Shown here in pieces: positions 1 to 9,970 of a stretch of 64,000 nt of DNA. Both the position numbers and the translations under genes were made by a program. The notes under the pieces are model-generated. The model was not told the DNA's origin, ran no database searches, and worked only from the letters and a program-made list of their open reading frames with translations. Numbering within the stretch: position 1 is the stretch's first letter; every line of letters begins with the position of its first letter. Source of the stretch: Watersipora subatra (taxonomy: Eukaryota > Bryozoa > Gymnolaemata > Cheilostomatida > Watersiporidae); assembly GCF_963576615.1 (NCBI RefSeq), contig NC_088710.1:24733114-24797113 (forward strand), given 5' to 3'.

Positions 1-1740
1 GGCATCTGCTAAATCAATCTTTGTGTAGCAATAGCCTCCACCTAGTTTTCTGATTAGATCTTCTGGTAGTGGGATAGGTTTCCTATGTGTTTCTAGCTGA
101 TTATTGATAGTCTTGGAGTAGTCTCCACATACTCTGATCTTCCCTGCAGCTTGACCTGTTGTAGATTTGCGTACAGGTACAACTGGTGTTCCATACTGGT
201 TGAATTGAGTTGGTTCCCATATGCCTTTAGCTACACCTGCTTCGTATGCTTGGTTGAGCTCTTCTGTCAAGGCAATAGGAACTGGTCTGGGTCGGCAGAA
301 GACTGGCTTTGTTGAAGGTTTGAAGTTTATCTCTAGTTCAAAGTTCTTGAGACATCCTAGCTCGTCTTTGAATATTTCTGGAAATTCTTTGCACATCTCC
401 TTACACTTGATTTGTAACCTCCCATCTGGCTGGTTCTCTGTGATTGTTGATACAAGGTTCTGTTGTAGCTTGTCATCAATAGAGATGCCTAGTTGCTGTA
501 TAGCAGTTCTTCCTAGTAGGTTGAGATCTTGTACAGCACTAATCACAAATGGTAGTCTGACTTCTTTCTGTGCATCCAATTGGGCAGTTAGCTCACATCT
601 GCCAAGCGTCTCTATGAGATGTCCTGAGGCTGATTTGTAGTTAACTGTAGTAGGTTTTAGGTTTGGCTTTCCTAGCTTCTCCCATATTGATTTACAGATG
701 AAGTTGTCACATGCTCCAGTGTCCAGTTCAAGTGTGAAGTTGTCTCCCTCCAGTTTGATGTTTTCAGCAAGTTTCACCATCTTGGTTGATGTGCATTCTA
801 TCATCTTTACTGGTTTTTCTGCTGCAGATGATTTCTTTTTCTTGCATGCTCTTTCTATGTGACCTTGTTTAGAACAAAAGTTGCAGGTGGCTGCTTTGAA
901 TCTGCAGTCATCCGCTGTATGGTTAGTTCGGTCACATCTGTAGCATAGCTTTCCTTCCTTCTGCTTGTCAGGTGTAGAGTTGTTTTTCTGGATTGGTTTG
1001 TATCTTGATTTCTGTTGAGCAACCTTGTTGACTTTAGACGAGTTTCCATAAACTGTCTCTTTGGCAACTTTAGCTGCTTCTTCTGTTTCCTGTGCTACCT
1101 GTATAGCTTTGTTGAAGTTGAGTTCATTGTCCTTGACCTTGAAGAGAGATTTGAGAACTGCTTCATTGTTTACAGAGCAGATAAATCTTGTTCTGAGAGC
1201 CTCATCTAATGGATCTGTAATGTCTATGAAGGCACATGTAGTTGCATCTTGACGAATTCTGGCAGCTAACTCTTGAATAGTTTCTCCAGGTTTCCTCTGC
1301 ATGTCACTCCAATACTTGTAACGCTCTCTAACAATGAAGCGCTTAGGGTCATACTGGTCTTTGAGAAATTCCAGTATTTCATCCATGTTGAGGTCGTTGA
1401 TCTGCTTGGGTGTTGAAAGCTGAGCTGCCATATTACTAAGCTGCTTGTAGAGTGTAGGCTGTTGGTTGGTGAGAAAAGTGCCAGCAATCTTGTCTTGATG
1501 AATAGAATTTGCTGCAATGAATGTGTTGAATCTGTCTATGTAATCTGTTAGTAGCTCTGCTGTTGGGTCAAAACCTGGGAAGGCTGGAACAGCGGTTGCA
1601 GCTGTTTCTTGTTTCCGTTGTAGGTTTTGTAGTAGTAGCTCCATCAGTTTCTTATTCTCCTCCATTCTTTCATCTTGCTGACGTCTGTATTCCTCTTGTT
1701 GCTCCTGCATTAGCTTGATCAGGTCTGCTACTTCTGTCAT
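1..1740 (-). CDS. Ty3/gypsy (Mag/Steamer-like) Gag-Pol polyprotein, partial, intact frame
   Basis: The minus strand is open from an ATG at 1740-1738 to the window edge, 580 codons with no stop; I checked every codon. The nearest upstream in-frame stop is TAG at 1782-1780, so this ATG is the first. Order of domains: an N-terminal Gln/Glu-rich helical stretch (about residues 1-45), a Gag region with the capsid-like segment KQLSNMAAQLSTPKQI, two zinc knuckles around residues 265-300 (CYRCDRTNHTADDC and CNFCSKQGHIERAC), a retropepsin with the active-site motif LELDTGACDNF near residue 340, and then the start of reverse transcriptase, ending at YTKIDLAD where the window stops. Gag and Pol share one frame, as in the Mag lineage, which includes Steamer. 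The open frame over 1.7 kb argues for a recent insertion. RNase H, integrase and the 3' LTR would lie left of the window. The lineage name is inference from motifs. Confidence 0.9.
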   Translation of the reverse strand, partial: MTEVADLIKLMQEQQEEYRRQQDERMEENKKLMELLLQNLQRKQETAATAVPAFPGFDPTAELLTDYIDRFNTFIAANSIHQDKIAGTFLTNQQPTLYKQLSNMAAQLSTPKQINDLNMDEILEFLKDQYDPKRFIVRERYKYWSDMQRKPGETIQELAARIRQDATTCAFIDITDPLDEALRTRFICSVNNEAVLKSLFKVKDNELNFNKAIQVAQETEEAAKVAKETVYGNSSKVNKVAQQKSRYKPIQKNNSTPDKQKEGKLCYRCDRTNHTADDCRFKAATCNFCSKQGHIERACKKKKSSAAEKPVKMIECTSTKMVKLAENIKLEGDNFTLELDTGACDNFICKSIWEKLGKPNLKPTTVNYKSASGHLIETLGRCELTAQLDAQKEVRLPFVISAVQDLNLLGRTAIQQLGISIDDKLQQNLVSTITENQPDGRLQIKCKEMCKEFPEIFKDELGCLKNFELEINFKPSTKPVFCRPRPVPIALTEELNQAYEAGVAKGIWEPTQFNQYGTPVVPVRKSTTGQAAGKIRVCGDYSKTINNQLETHRKPIPLPEDLIRKLGGGYCYTKIDLADA

Positions 1741-1846
1741 TGTAGTGGTGCAATTTTGAACAGTTACTCTTGTAATAAACTAGAACTCTTTGTATCGATT
1801 TTATCAATGATAAAATCTGAACCAAACTCTTTGTAACTGTTCAAGA

Positions 1847-1864
1847 GAGAAATCCTTGTCGCCA
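1847..1864 (-). other. Primer-binding site of the left-edge LTR retrotransposon
   Basis: On the minus strand TGGCGACAAGGATTTCTC begins with TGG, the complement of a tRNA 3' CCA end, and lies between the LTR and the Gag-Pol start. The 3' end it would pair with (…CCTTGTCGCCA) resembles a serine tRNA, but I could not check this. It lies 9 nt from the proposed LTR end. Confidence 0.6.
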
Positions 1865-1873
1865 ATTAGCTTC

Positions 1874-2135
1874 TGTTATGTTTCTGCACAGAAGCAATTA
1901 AATAGAGTATTAAATTAGAGAAATGGTTTATTGCACACTCCAGAGACAGCTGATTTGATAACAGAAAACCCAAGTATTTATATGTTTGGTCATAGAAAAG
2001 CTTTGTAAAAAGCTACAAGCATTATTAATAGCTATAATGAGACAGTACTATATAATATTAGCTTGTAAAAAGCTTTAGCTAAAAAGCATAATGTTTGTTG
2101 GCAAAGTACCAGTAATACTTGGCACTTGCATGACA
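1874..2135 (-). repeat. 5' LTR of the left-edge Ty3/gypsy element
   Basis: The segment is bounded by short inverted termini (TGTTATG at 1874, CATGACA ending at 2135), as in LTRs. Read on the minus strand it starts TGTCATGCAAGTGCC, contains a TATA-like TATATAG near 2050 and an AATAAA signal near 1930, and ends just before the primer-binding site. The 262-bp length suits Mag-type elements, whose LTRs are short. Only one LTR is in the window, so the boundaries are not confirmed by a second copy and no target duplication can be tested. Confidence 0.65.
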
Positions 2136-3388
2136 CAAACCCTTTTCTGACTCAAACTGTTTGGTTGCTAATACATGTAGTTCATTCAGAATCATATGTG
2201 GTGAAAAGTAGCTGAAGAAACGCATTCAAAAGCGGCATAGGCAAGAACGAATGTTTTTGAAGCTTTTTGCAATACTCCAAATAGCAAAGTAATGAGAAAA
2301 GGAAGTTATAGTCAAAGTTACTGAGCGCGAAAAACAGCGCTTCACCAACGTTTTATTCCCTCTCAGTAAAAGAAAAAACTGCTACAGCTGGTAATACCTA
2401 TTTAACAGAATGACATTGCTGTAAGATAGATTTCGATCAGAAATCATGTATCACGTACAAGAAAACAGATAGATAAATTATGGTATGTGTATCAAATAGA
2501 TTACCGAGATGTGGATTAGTAGGCAACTAATACGAATACAAGCATTAAATTAAAAATTATAACATGTTTCATGAGAATTTTAGGGATTAACGCTTGATTG
2601 GTGAGTAATGGAGTGTTTAGGTTGCTTTATCTCATGTTGAGTATGATTACTAATATTTTACTATTCCATAAATAAATTCCTATATTTTATATCATGTAAT
2701 TTTTATTTGTAACAGATAAGATTCAGCAACTGGGAGGAAAGGCAAAGATCGACCTGCATTTGACAAACATCGTTATACTAAAGGTTTGCTAATGCATAGC
2801 CTAAACACGTAACTTTACCCCGAGTTAAGGCATATGATAACATCACAGTGACATGTCAAAAATCCAAAGTTTAATTGAATGTTGTATTTCCATTGAAACG
2901 TTGTGGTACAGCTATAGGAAAAAAGCATTATGTGACCTTTTGAGTACTACATTACTTTCAACGCACTCCTGCTTTAGGAAAAAAGACATTTTTAGAATGA
3001 GTTATATCTATTCATAACTCATATATGTTTTTCAATCTGTTTCTCAATGTCAAACCACATCAAAGAATATTAAATCACAACATTTTCCAACCTTAAAGTG
3101 AAATTAATGAGTAAAAACCAGTCTAGAAGTCAGTTTTGCTAACGAAAAAAATTCTCAACTTGTACCAATGCAAAAAACTATAATTACTTGCGACCACAAT
3201 AGTCCCAAACTGTCAAAATCAAGTTTAATACATTATAAATTTTTAGTATCAGTATTTATGCGCGTGAATCATGGTTAAAATGTTAAACATTTGTACAATA
3301 AACTTTTTATAAAACTAAGAAGAAGTAAAACAAGAAGACAAACTTTTCTTGTTGTTCTTTATTGTCCGGTATTATAAGTTTTGTGTCT
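2136..3388. other. AT-rich non-coding stretch, nothing recognised
   Basis: I see no open frame with coding character and no clear repeat boundary between the LTR and the hAT-type element. Confidence 0.5.
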
Positions 3389-3419
3389 GTGCCCATTAGA
3401 GGTGGAACGAGCAGGCCTG

Positions 3420-4582
3420 TATTCCCTTGGACGGCTGGCCGGCTGTGCCGCCCCAAATTTTTGAGAATTTTTCACGGCCAAGTACAGTCAAACTCGGAAA
3501 ACTCGCCCTTTTGATAAAATGTAACATTTCATCTCAAACACAAGGTTAACTCGAACGGATTTGTTTGGTCAGTTCCAACGCAATGATGAATTGCTTCAGA
3601 TAACTCGACCTCAACATCATTTATTCAAAAAGTTAGTTGTCTAACGGCCATCGACACGGTTTTTATCGCTGTAGAATATCACTTCATTCCAAGCCAAAGA
3701 GACTAACAACAACTTTTAGTAGTTATTAGGCGTCATTATTATCATCATCAGCGGCAAAATATTCTTGTTAATGACTTTTATGAAGGTTTACAAAAGATCA
3801 AGTTTTACCAAACACCCGCTTGGCCATGTCCCATTAAAAGCGTGACACCTCCGAATGAACTTAAAATAAAATCCGCAAAATTAATCTTTGTTAAAACGTT
3901 CAAAAGAAAAAGATGGTTTTTTTTCTGAGCATTTTAACTGTGGTCAAGTTTTGCCTATTTAAAAATGTTTAGTCATTCACAGCACCTAAAACAAAACAAG
4001 TTTCACAAAATAGAAAAATGTTGATACATTCCGATAAAACTTTTTAAAACTTCACACGAGAGGCCCGGCTGCGAAATCTTTTTCCCAAATAGGTTTACAT
4101 ACAGCAGTAAAATCTTGGCTCCTGATGGTTTTAGTACTTGAGTTTTAGTAACTAATACCTACATCATTAGATTAGAAATCAGTAGTTATAATTAGAAAGG
4201 AACCAAAAATTCTAAATAACATAGTACAATTTATGTTACCATCCCCAAAAGTGCTGTTAAAATGTAAGAGGCGCTCACTTAAAACTCATTAATTTAAGCC
4301 ATTTTGAGTAAAATTTCGGAATTTTGTGTTCTTTTCTAATTATAACTATTGATTTTTAATGTAGTAAGGTAGGTTTTGATTACTAAAACTCAATTATTAA
4401 AACCAATCAGGAGCCAAGATTTTACTGCCGTATGTAAACCTGTTTGGGAAGAAAAATTCGCGGCTCGGTTGAGGCCCTACATGAGAGAAACCTGTTGGGG
4501 GCTTACACCGCCCCCCTCCACACTCCAGGTGTTCATAACTAGTCGCCTAACATTAGCCGCCCCATCTTGCAACCAGTGAGTA
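3420..4582. mobile_element. Nested insertion in the hAT element (repeat family A, copy 1)
   Basis: The 8-mer CAGGCCTG occurs on both sides (3412-3419 and 4583-4590), which fits an 8-bp target duplication, although the 8-mer is itself a palindrome. The ends are weakly inverted (TATTCCCTTGG against TACTCACTGGT). Positions about 3427-4013 match a second copy at 18935-19513 over nearly 580 bp. The right part carries a foldback sequence missing from the second copy. No coding sequence is seen. The class is not certain; the duplication length suggests hAT. Confidence 0.6.
4061..4477. repeat. Foldback sequence with about 160-bp inverted arms
   Basis: Sequence 4061-4222 matches the reverse complement of about 4310-4477 at high identity by eye; for example AGGAGCCAAGATTTTACTGC on one arm is mirrored by GCAGTAAAATCTTGGCTCCT on the other. 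The central loop is about 90 bp. It looks like a small foldback or MITE inserted in repeat A copy 1, because copy 2 lacks it. Confidence 0.75.
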
Positions 4583-5726
4583 CAGGCCTGGGAACGAGAC
4601 AGGAGACGTCTCGAGTATCAACCTGTCTCGTCTTGTATCGGTCTCGTCTTGACTTAACTATTGCCAAACTCGAGACAGGAAATAGAACTAAAGCGCTAGC
4701 GCACAGTTGCTAAAACATGGCTTCTTGCGGTAGCAACAACTCCATATATTGTAATGGATTGCAGGCAACTACCTTTTAAAGTTATACCCGGTCCGTTACT
4801 ACCCGTTGCTATTGATTATGTTGGCCACCGAGTCTAATCATGTAGTCCAGACAACGGCCCTGTTAATATATTGTAATTCGGTTCTGTGTCCTTAAAACAG
4901 ATACCGGGTCGTATCCACTTACCCTCTGGAGAATTCACTTTAATAAATAAGACTATTGCGGATAAAATGTCTGTATTTTATCGTATCATGTCTACACACC
5001 AACCGCCCTTCAAAAAATTCGGGCCTCTTTTATATACTACCAATTGCGGGTAAAACTTGCCTGGACACGGAGAAACGAAAGAAAGGCCGTGCCAATCATA
5101 GTTCGTGTTTGGTTAACAATGAGGTTATTGTTAATATAAGAATATACATGGACATGTATACAGTAATTCATACAATTTCATGAGTACAACTTAAATATTA
5201 TTCACATACTAAAGTTAATACACAAACAAAACTTAACATTAATGAAACGATAAGAATGAAAGTGTTATCATGTGTTCTTTTAGTTGCAGTATTTCTTTGT
5301 AGAGCGACGGCTATCGGTTTCATTACACATTACAGTAAAAAGTGAGACCTATTAAATAGATGGTAAAAATATACATTTACAAAGCAATATGTTTATAATA
5401 ATTATTATCAATCAAGCTCAAGATTCTTAGAAATATATAACTTCGGTATTTTAGAGCTGTTTGTGTCACTTTTGTTTAGAAAAACTACATGCATATCACT
5501 ATTAAAATGTTGTATTTAAATCATTTACACCAGGTAAAAATTCAATTAAAAAAAATATACATCAATTTTATATATACCAAGTACTCTAGCACTTGTGTAG
5601 TGGAATCATCACCAAATGCTCATTATTTTACTGTCTCGTGTCTCGAGTCTCGAATTTTTACAAGACAGAGTCTCGAGTCTCGTCTCGAACTTAAAAATCC
5701 TGTCTCGTTCCACCTCTAGTGCCCAT

Positions 5727-6900
5727 GAACCAAACCATTTGCATGGCAACCGCAAACAGGGCTTTGTTTATTATGACACAATCAAAACTGTTAACTCACT
5801 CTGTAAATATTTAATAGACCTAAACTGACCAAATATTGTTCAACTATAAAGTATGAAACGTCTAAACGAGTCTTACATAGTGCCAAATGACTGTTTGAAA
5901 TTTTGTGAATATTTTATTGTATTTTTATTTATTGAGCGATCATAAATAAACATTGATCATATATTACAACATGCTTTTCGCAAATGACCGTGGGAAGTAA
6001 ACTGAATAGAAGTAGTTATACCTATGAAATATTTGAAGAAAAAAAATGGTTGATGGTAGTGCGAAAATGTTTAGAAAATGTTCAAAAAATATCGAAAGTT
6101 GGAGTTGTCTTCTTTTGGTATATAGTTTTAGACTTTAACATGAACTATATTAGAGGATATTGATGAATATCGGTTGAAAAACAGGAGTTGTCATCTTATT
6201 ACAATAAGGAGAATGAACAACTCCAGTTTTGCAAAATAAAATAAGCTGATATTTCGATAAAATATCAGCTTCGATATTTATATCGATTTGAAAAATGACC
6301 CAATATAAAATCATCCACTGAAATATATCATCACATCGAATTATATCGCTTTATCGTGCAACATTAGTTGGTGGTCTAACTAATATAATTATATTAAAGT
6401 GAAAGCCATAAAGTATGTAAAAAAGCAAGTTTAGGCATTGATATGAGTATTTTTTAAACCAAAAGTGACAAAGTACAAGCGCTATGAAAATAGGTAAAGT
6501 TAACATACAATGCTAAGGTTTTTGGAACCAACATAGTCTGTTCTAATACGTTGGTCAGACAGCTTTGTGATTGTTTGCACTCTCAGTTTGCCGAGTTGCC
6601 ATTTAAATGGCGTCTCACTCGCGAGTCTGCTACTGAGTGGTTTAAAGGGTGGCTGCCACTTTTTCGTTTCTATCAGTATCTTGCTCTGTGTCACTTAGTT
6701 TTTTTGGGTTTCTCTCTTACTACCACTATTAACATCCGAGCATTAACTTCATTCAGTAGACAGACACTCAAAGTAGGAAGAAAAGTAGCACTCTTGCTTG
6801 AACAAAGGCACAATTTTACAATAAATTATTTTGTAGTTCTTCAGCAAGGAAAGACAACCCTTTCAGACCTCCTTAGATGTATCACTATAAAATTAGTAGA
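5727..6900. other. Non-coding stretch, nothing recognised
   Basis: AT-rich sequence between the hAT element and the gypsy relic. A 131-codon open frame at 6551-6946 has no recognisable motif and is not called. Confidence 0.4.
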
Positions 6901-6947
6901 AGCGACATGTGCTGTAGCCAATAATTCTGTTAGGCAAATTACTTAGA

Positions 6948-8695
6948 ATGCTTACCTTGACACTCAAGGAGGGTGGCAAACCATTAGCACAGAGCTGTAT
7001 AAGGGTTCCATTTAGGTTGGGAGATTCATTGAAAAGCAAGCTTGACTTAATGGAATCTAAAGGTACAATAAACAAGATTAAAATGCCAACTGATTGTGTT
7101 TATCCCACTGCGCACGTGTTGAAGCCAGATGGAACACTACACATTTGTCTTTACCCCACCGAGCTAAACAGGTGTATTAGACAAGAACACTTTGCTTTGC
7201 CAACCATTACTGAGATATTTTCAAAATTATCGTGGTGACAGGATTTTTTCGCACCATATGCAACTCAGGGGTTTTGCAACTTGAACTTAACTGTAAGAAC
7301 AAGTTAACCGGCATTTGCAACTCCTTTTGGATAATACAGATTTCTTAGACTACTATTTGAAATAAGTTAGGCTTTGGAAGTTTTTCATAGAACTGTCAGT
7401 GAAATTTGTTCTGGTATTGATTGGGTAGAAATTTTTGTGGATGATTTACTATTTGATGCTGCTTCACAAAAAGCATTGTGCTATACTTCTATATGTGTTC
7501 TCAAAATCAATCTAACCAAATGTAGATTTGAAAAGCCAGAACCTAAATACTGAAGCAAATAAGAGGACAATGGGTTATACAGCCTGACCCAGCAAAAATT
7601 AAACCTGTTATTGATATGCCCACTCCAAAGTGCCCAGTTGACTTTTTGTAGGTTGCTAGGCATGGCTACATATTTTAGCAAGTTTTGTTCCAATCTGGCT
7701 GAGAGTACAGCTCCCCTTAGAAATCTTACACAAAATATGTTCAGTGGTCTTGGAGAACTGAACCAGGAAAGTGACTTGAACAATTAAAGTCCTTACTTAG
7801 TAGTGGCCAGTTACTGAGAATGTTTGATCCTACTCAATCAATCACACCAAGCGGTAATATCTCATAAAATGGTATAGGGAAAAATATTCTGACAAATGGT
7901 CATCCAGCTAAACAATACAGGTTAACAAAGTTTTATCAATACGTTTAGGGTCTGAAAAAAATGATGAAAACTAATTATTTACTATTGCTTGGCATCAACA
8001 ATAAAAGGTTAAGCGACCTCACACCTAGGTTACAAAGATTGAGATTTTGAACTCAACTGTATGCTTAGGTCTGATCCGCAAAACTTTCACCATGATGTTT
8101 ATTGTTAATACTTTGAGTAGGGCCCACCTCAGTGACCACTGTCCAGACAGTCCAAACTTAGTCAGTAGGGATTACGAGCAAATGCATGCAATAACAATGA
8201 AATTTTGGTCTAACCAAACAGACCGTGAACACTTTATCAAAGCCACCATAGACCCACTTTAGTGCTTTAGACACACTCAAATCAGACATACTTAATGGCT
8301 GGCAAAAATAGGCGATCATGTTTGGATCCCGTAAAACTATTTTTGACCATGAGACAAGACTTGACTGTGCGTAATGATAGTGTGCTAAAAGGCAATTAGT
8401 TAATAGTACTGTATATCTCAGGCAAACCATTATCAATGCTATAGACAAAGGCCACTTTGGAACTTCTAAGTGCATTGAAGCACTAAAACTTCCGTTTACT
8501 GACCGCACTATGTTGGCTATATTACATATTTACATGTAGTTTATGTTTGAGAGAATCTAAAAGAGAAGGCCAAAGCAAACAATAAGGCCTCTCTTGAACC
8601 ATTTGACATTTCTTACTACCCTATGTGAACAGTCACCATCAACATTTTTCAGCCAGCAGGCATTAAATATTTGGTCACTTTAGATAAATCGATAT
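6948..8695 (+). pseudogene. Degenerate Ty3/gypsy pol (K02A2.6-like), 5' part: RT, RNase H, start of integrase
   Basis: Broken reading frames follow gypsy pol order. At 6948-7238 is the start of reverse transcriptase (VPFRL, KSKLDLMESKG, AHVLKPDGTL, NRCIRQEHFALPTI). At about 7425-7460 is IFVDDLLFD, the relic of the RT active-site box. At about 7500-7860 are TKCRFEKPE, IQPDPAKIKPVIDMPTPKCP and SGQLLRMFDPTQSITP, the RT thumb and connection to RNase H. At about 8010-8130 are LTPRLQRLRF and NTLSRAHLSD, the end of RNase H. At about 8400-8490 is an integrase zinc-binding relic (AIDKGHFGTSKCIEALKLP), then AGIKYLVTLDKSI at the start of the integrase core. Stops and frameshifts are frequent. The frame ends abruptly at 8695, where another retrotransposon is inserted, and resumes at 15166. 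Gag and protease are not seen. Confidence 0.85.
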
Positions 8696-9344
8696 TGTAA
8701 AAGATCTGACTCCGGTAGCTGAGTCAGCTTTACTTCACTAACAATGGAGGCGCAACCTGAGCAACTGGCCTGCCTTGTTCGAGGCCTGATTGACTTAACA
8801 AGGGCGGTCAAGTCAGTCCGAGACAAGGACCTGGTAGTCAGGCTTGCTCCGAAACCAAACCCCGGCCTACCCTATGGATCTCTTAATCAGGCTAGTCTGG
8901 ATCCACTAGCGGCTTGCCTTAGGACTTGATTTCTTATGCCATGGCACACCCTATCAAGTCTAGACAAAGCCGTGGATCGATCCTTAGCCTTATAGAGCCA
9001 CCCTGGTAGTTCTGTCTGATGGTTACAATGAGCCTGCTTGCGTAATCGTTGAGCCAACCAGGCAAGCGTCAACATAACCAGCTCTTGCGAGTATGTAATA
9101 GTTTTATTAATGATAGCTTCAACAACATGTGTTCACAAGATCGAGTGATATCAAGCACACTTGTCTACTCAATGCGCTGGCTTATATAGTGGTCTAGCTC
9201 CGCCCACCAGTCTATTTATAACACAAAGGATGCACAGGATATAATAGGATTATATAATAGAAAGGCAGTTCAAGAAGTTCAGGCAAGTTCTAGCAAGGAT
9301 ATATATGTGTGCGTAATAATTGGTATATGTCCCAGTCCTCCACA
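8696..9344 (-). repeat. 3' LTR of the CsRn1-like element
   Basis: The segment is bounded by TG...CA and by the target duplication on the left. Its last 60 bp (about 9285-9344, ending GTCCTCCACA) match the truncated 5' LTR at about 15105-15165. The polypurine tract lies directly beside it. Confidence 0.85.
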
Positions 9345-9357
9345 CTCTCCCCCCAAT
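9345..9357 (-). other. Polypurine tract
   Basis: On the minus strand ATTGGGGGGAGAG directly precedes the 3' LTR start TGTGGAGGAC, the normal place and composition of the plus-strand primer of LTR retrotransposons. Confidence 0.8.
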
Positions 9358-9970
9358 TGTTTGGCCTGGGTAGGAACAATTAAAGGAGTGTTTATCTGTG
9401 TTCAGAGTCCTCTGTCGAAAGCATTCGTTGCCATACTGTTCTTCTATTCTTTGATTTTTACGTCCGCCTCAGCCTCCGCCCCTTTTTCCGAGACGTTTCA
9501 GCCAAGTGCAATCGATTTCGGTTGTTCTTCCACGTGTTGACTCGGGGTTAACATCCCTTTCAGTTCAGAGATCGATTATTTTAAGATCGCGTATTGGGAC
9601 CTCAACTCTTGATTCGTCCTCAGGTTTTCGCTTTCTAATAATTTTTCCAATTTTTCTGCCATAGCTTTGGTGAACTGGTGTCGTTCTATGAGTTTGACCT
9701 TTCCTTCCATTACTTCCGACCCTTCGTCCTTAGGGTCAATTCGGTGGCATACGGCCTGACCGTATCTGATGGGTGGTCCCACCGTTTGTCGTGGTCTCCC
9801 GTCCCACCTTCCTCCAATATTGCTTTCTGCTCATCTTGGTTCTGGGTTTACCCGTACCTCTTCTCCAGCTGGAGCTGGTCTAGAGGTGTCAGGTTGGAGT
9901 AGATCCCTTTGCTCCGTATCCCCGGAGGTGGGGGTCTCACCGACTGGGGTGTTATCTGCCTCCTCTTCAG
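9345..9970 (-). pseudogene. C-terminal tail of the CsRn1-like Pol, broken
   Basis: Between the integrase tail and the polypurine tract the minus strand has overlapping open pieces. One (9831-10013) is rich in Pro, Glu and Thr. Another (9576-9782) has a Lys/Glu/Leu-rich likely coiled-coil (MAEKLEKLLESENLRTNQEL). I do not recognise a family. They probably form a C-terminal extension or a third ORF of the element, now frameshifted. Confidence 0.4.

Larger units (their letters stand above)
3397..5718. mobile_element. hAT-type non-autonomous DNA transposon with 8-bp target duplication
   Basis: Perfect 15-bp terminal inverted repeats, TAGAGGTGGAACGAG at 3397-3411 and CTCGTTCCACCTCTA at 5704-5718, are flanked by the direct 8-bp repeat GTGCCCAT (3389-3396 and 5719-5726). 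An 8-bp duplication with termini of the T/CAGAGGTGG type is typical of the hAT superfamily. Subterminal regions are rich in GTCTCG/CGAGAC motifs at both ends (about 4590-4685 and 5630-5705), likely transposase-binding repeats. No transposase is recognisable inside, so the element is non-autonomous. About half its length is a second element inserted next to the left terminus. Confidence 0.85.

Noticed and set aside
221..640. 139-codon open frame on the plus strand
   Set aside because: It lies opposite the intact Gag-Pol frame, whose zinc-knuckle, protease and RT motifs are on the minus strand; the plus frame is its shadow.
6551..6946. 131-codon plus-strand open frame before the gypsy relic, possible Gag
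   Set aside because: No zinc knuckle, protease or capsid-like motif is seen, and the frame does not continue into RT.
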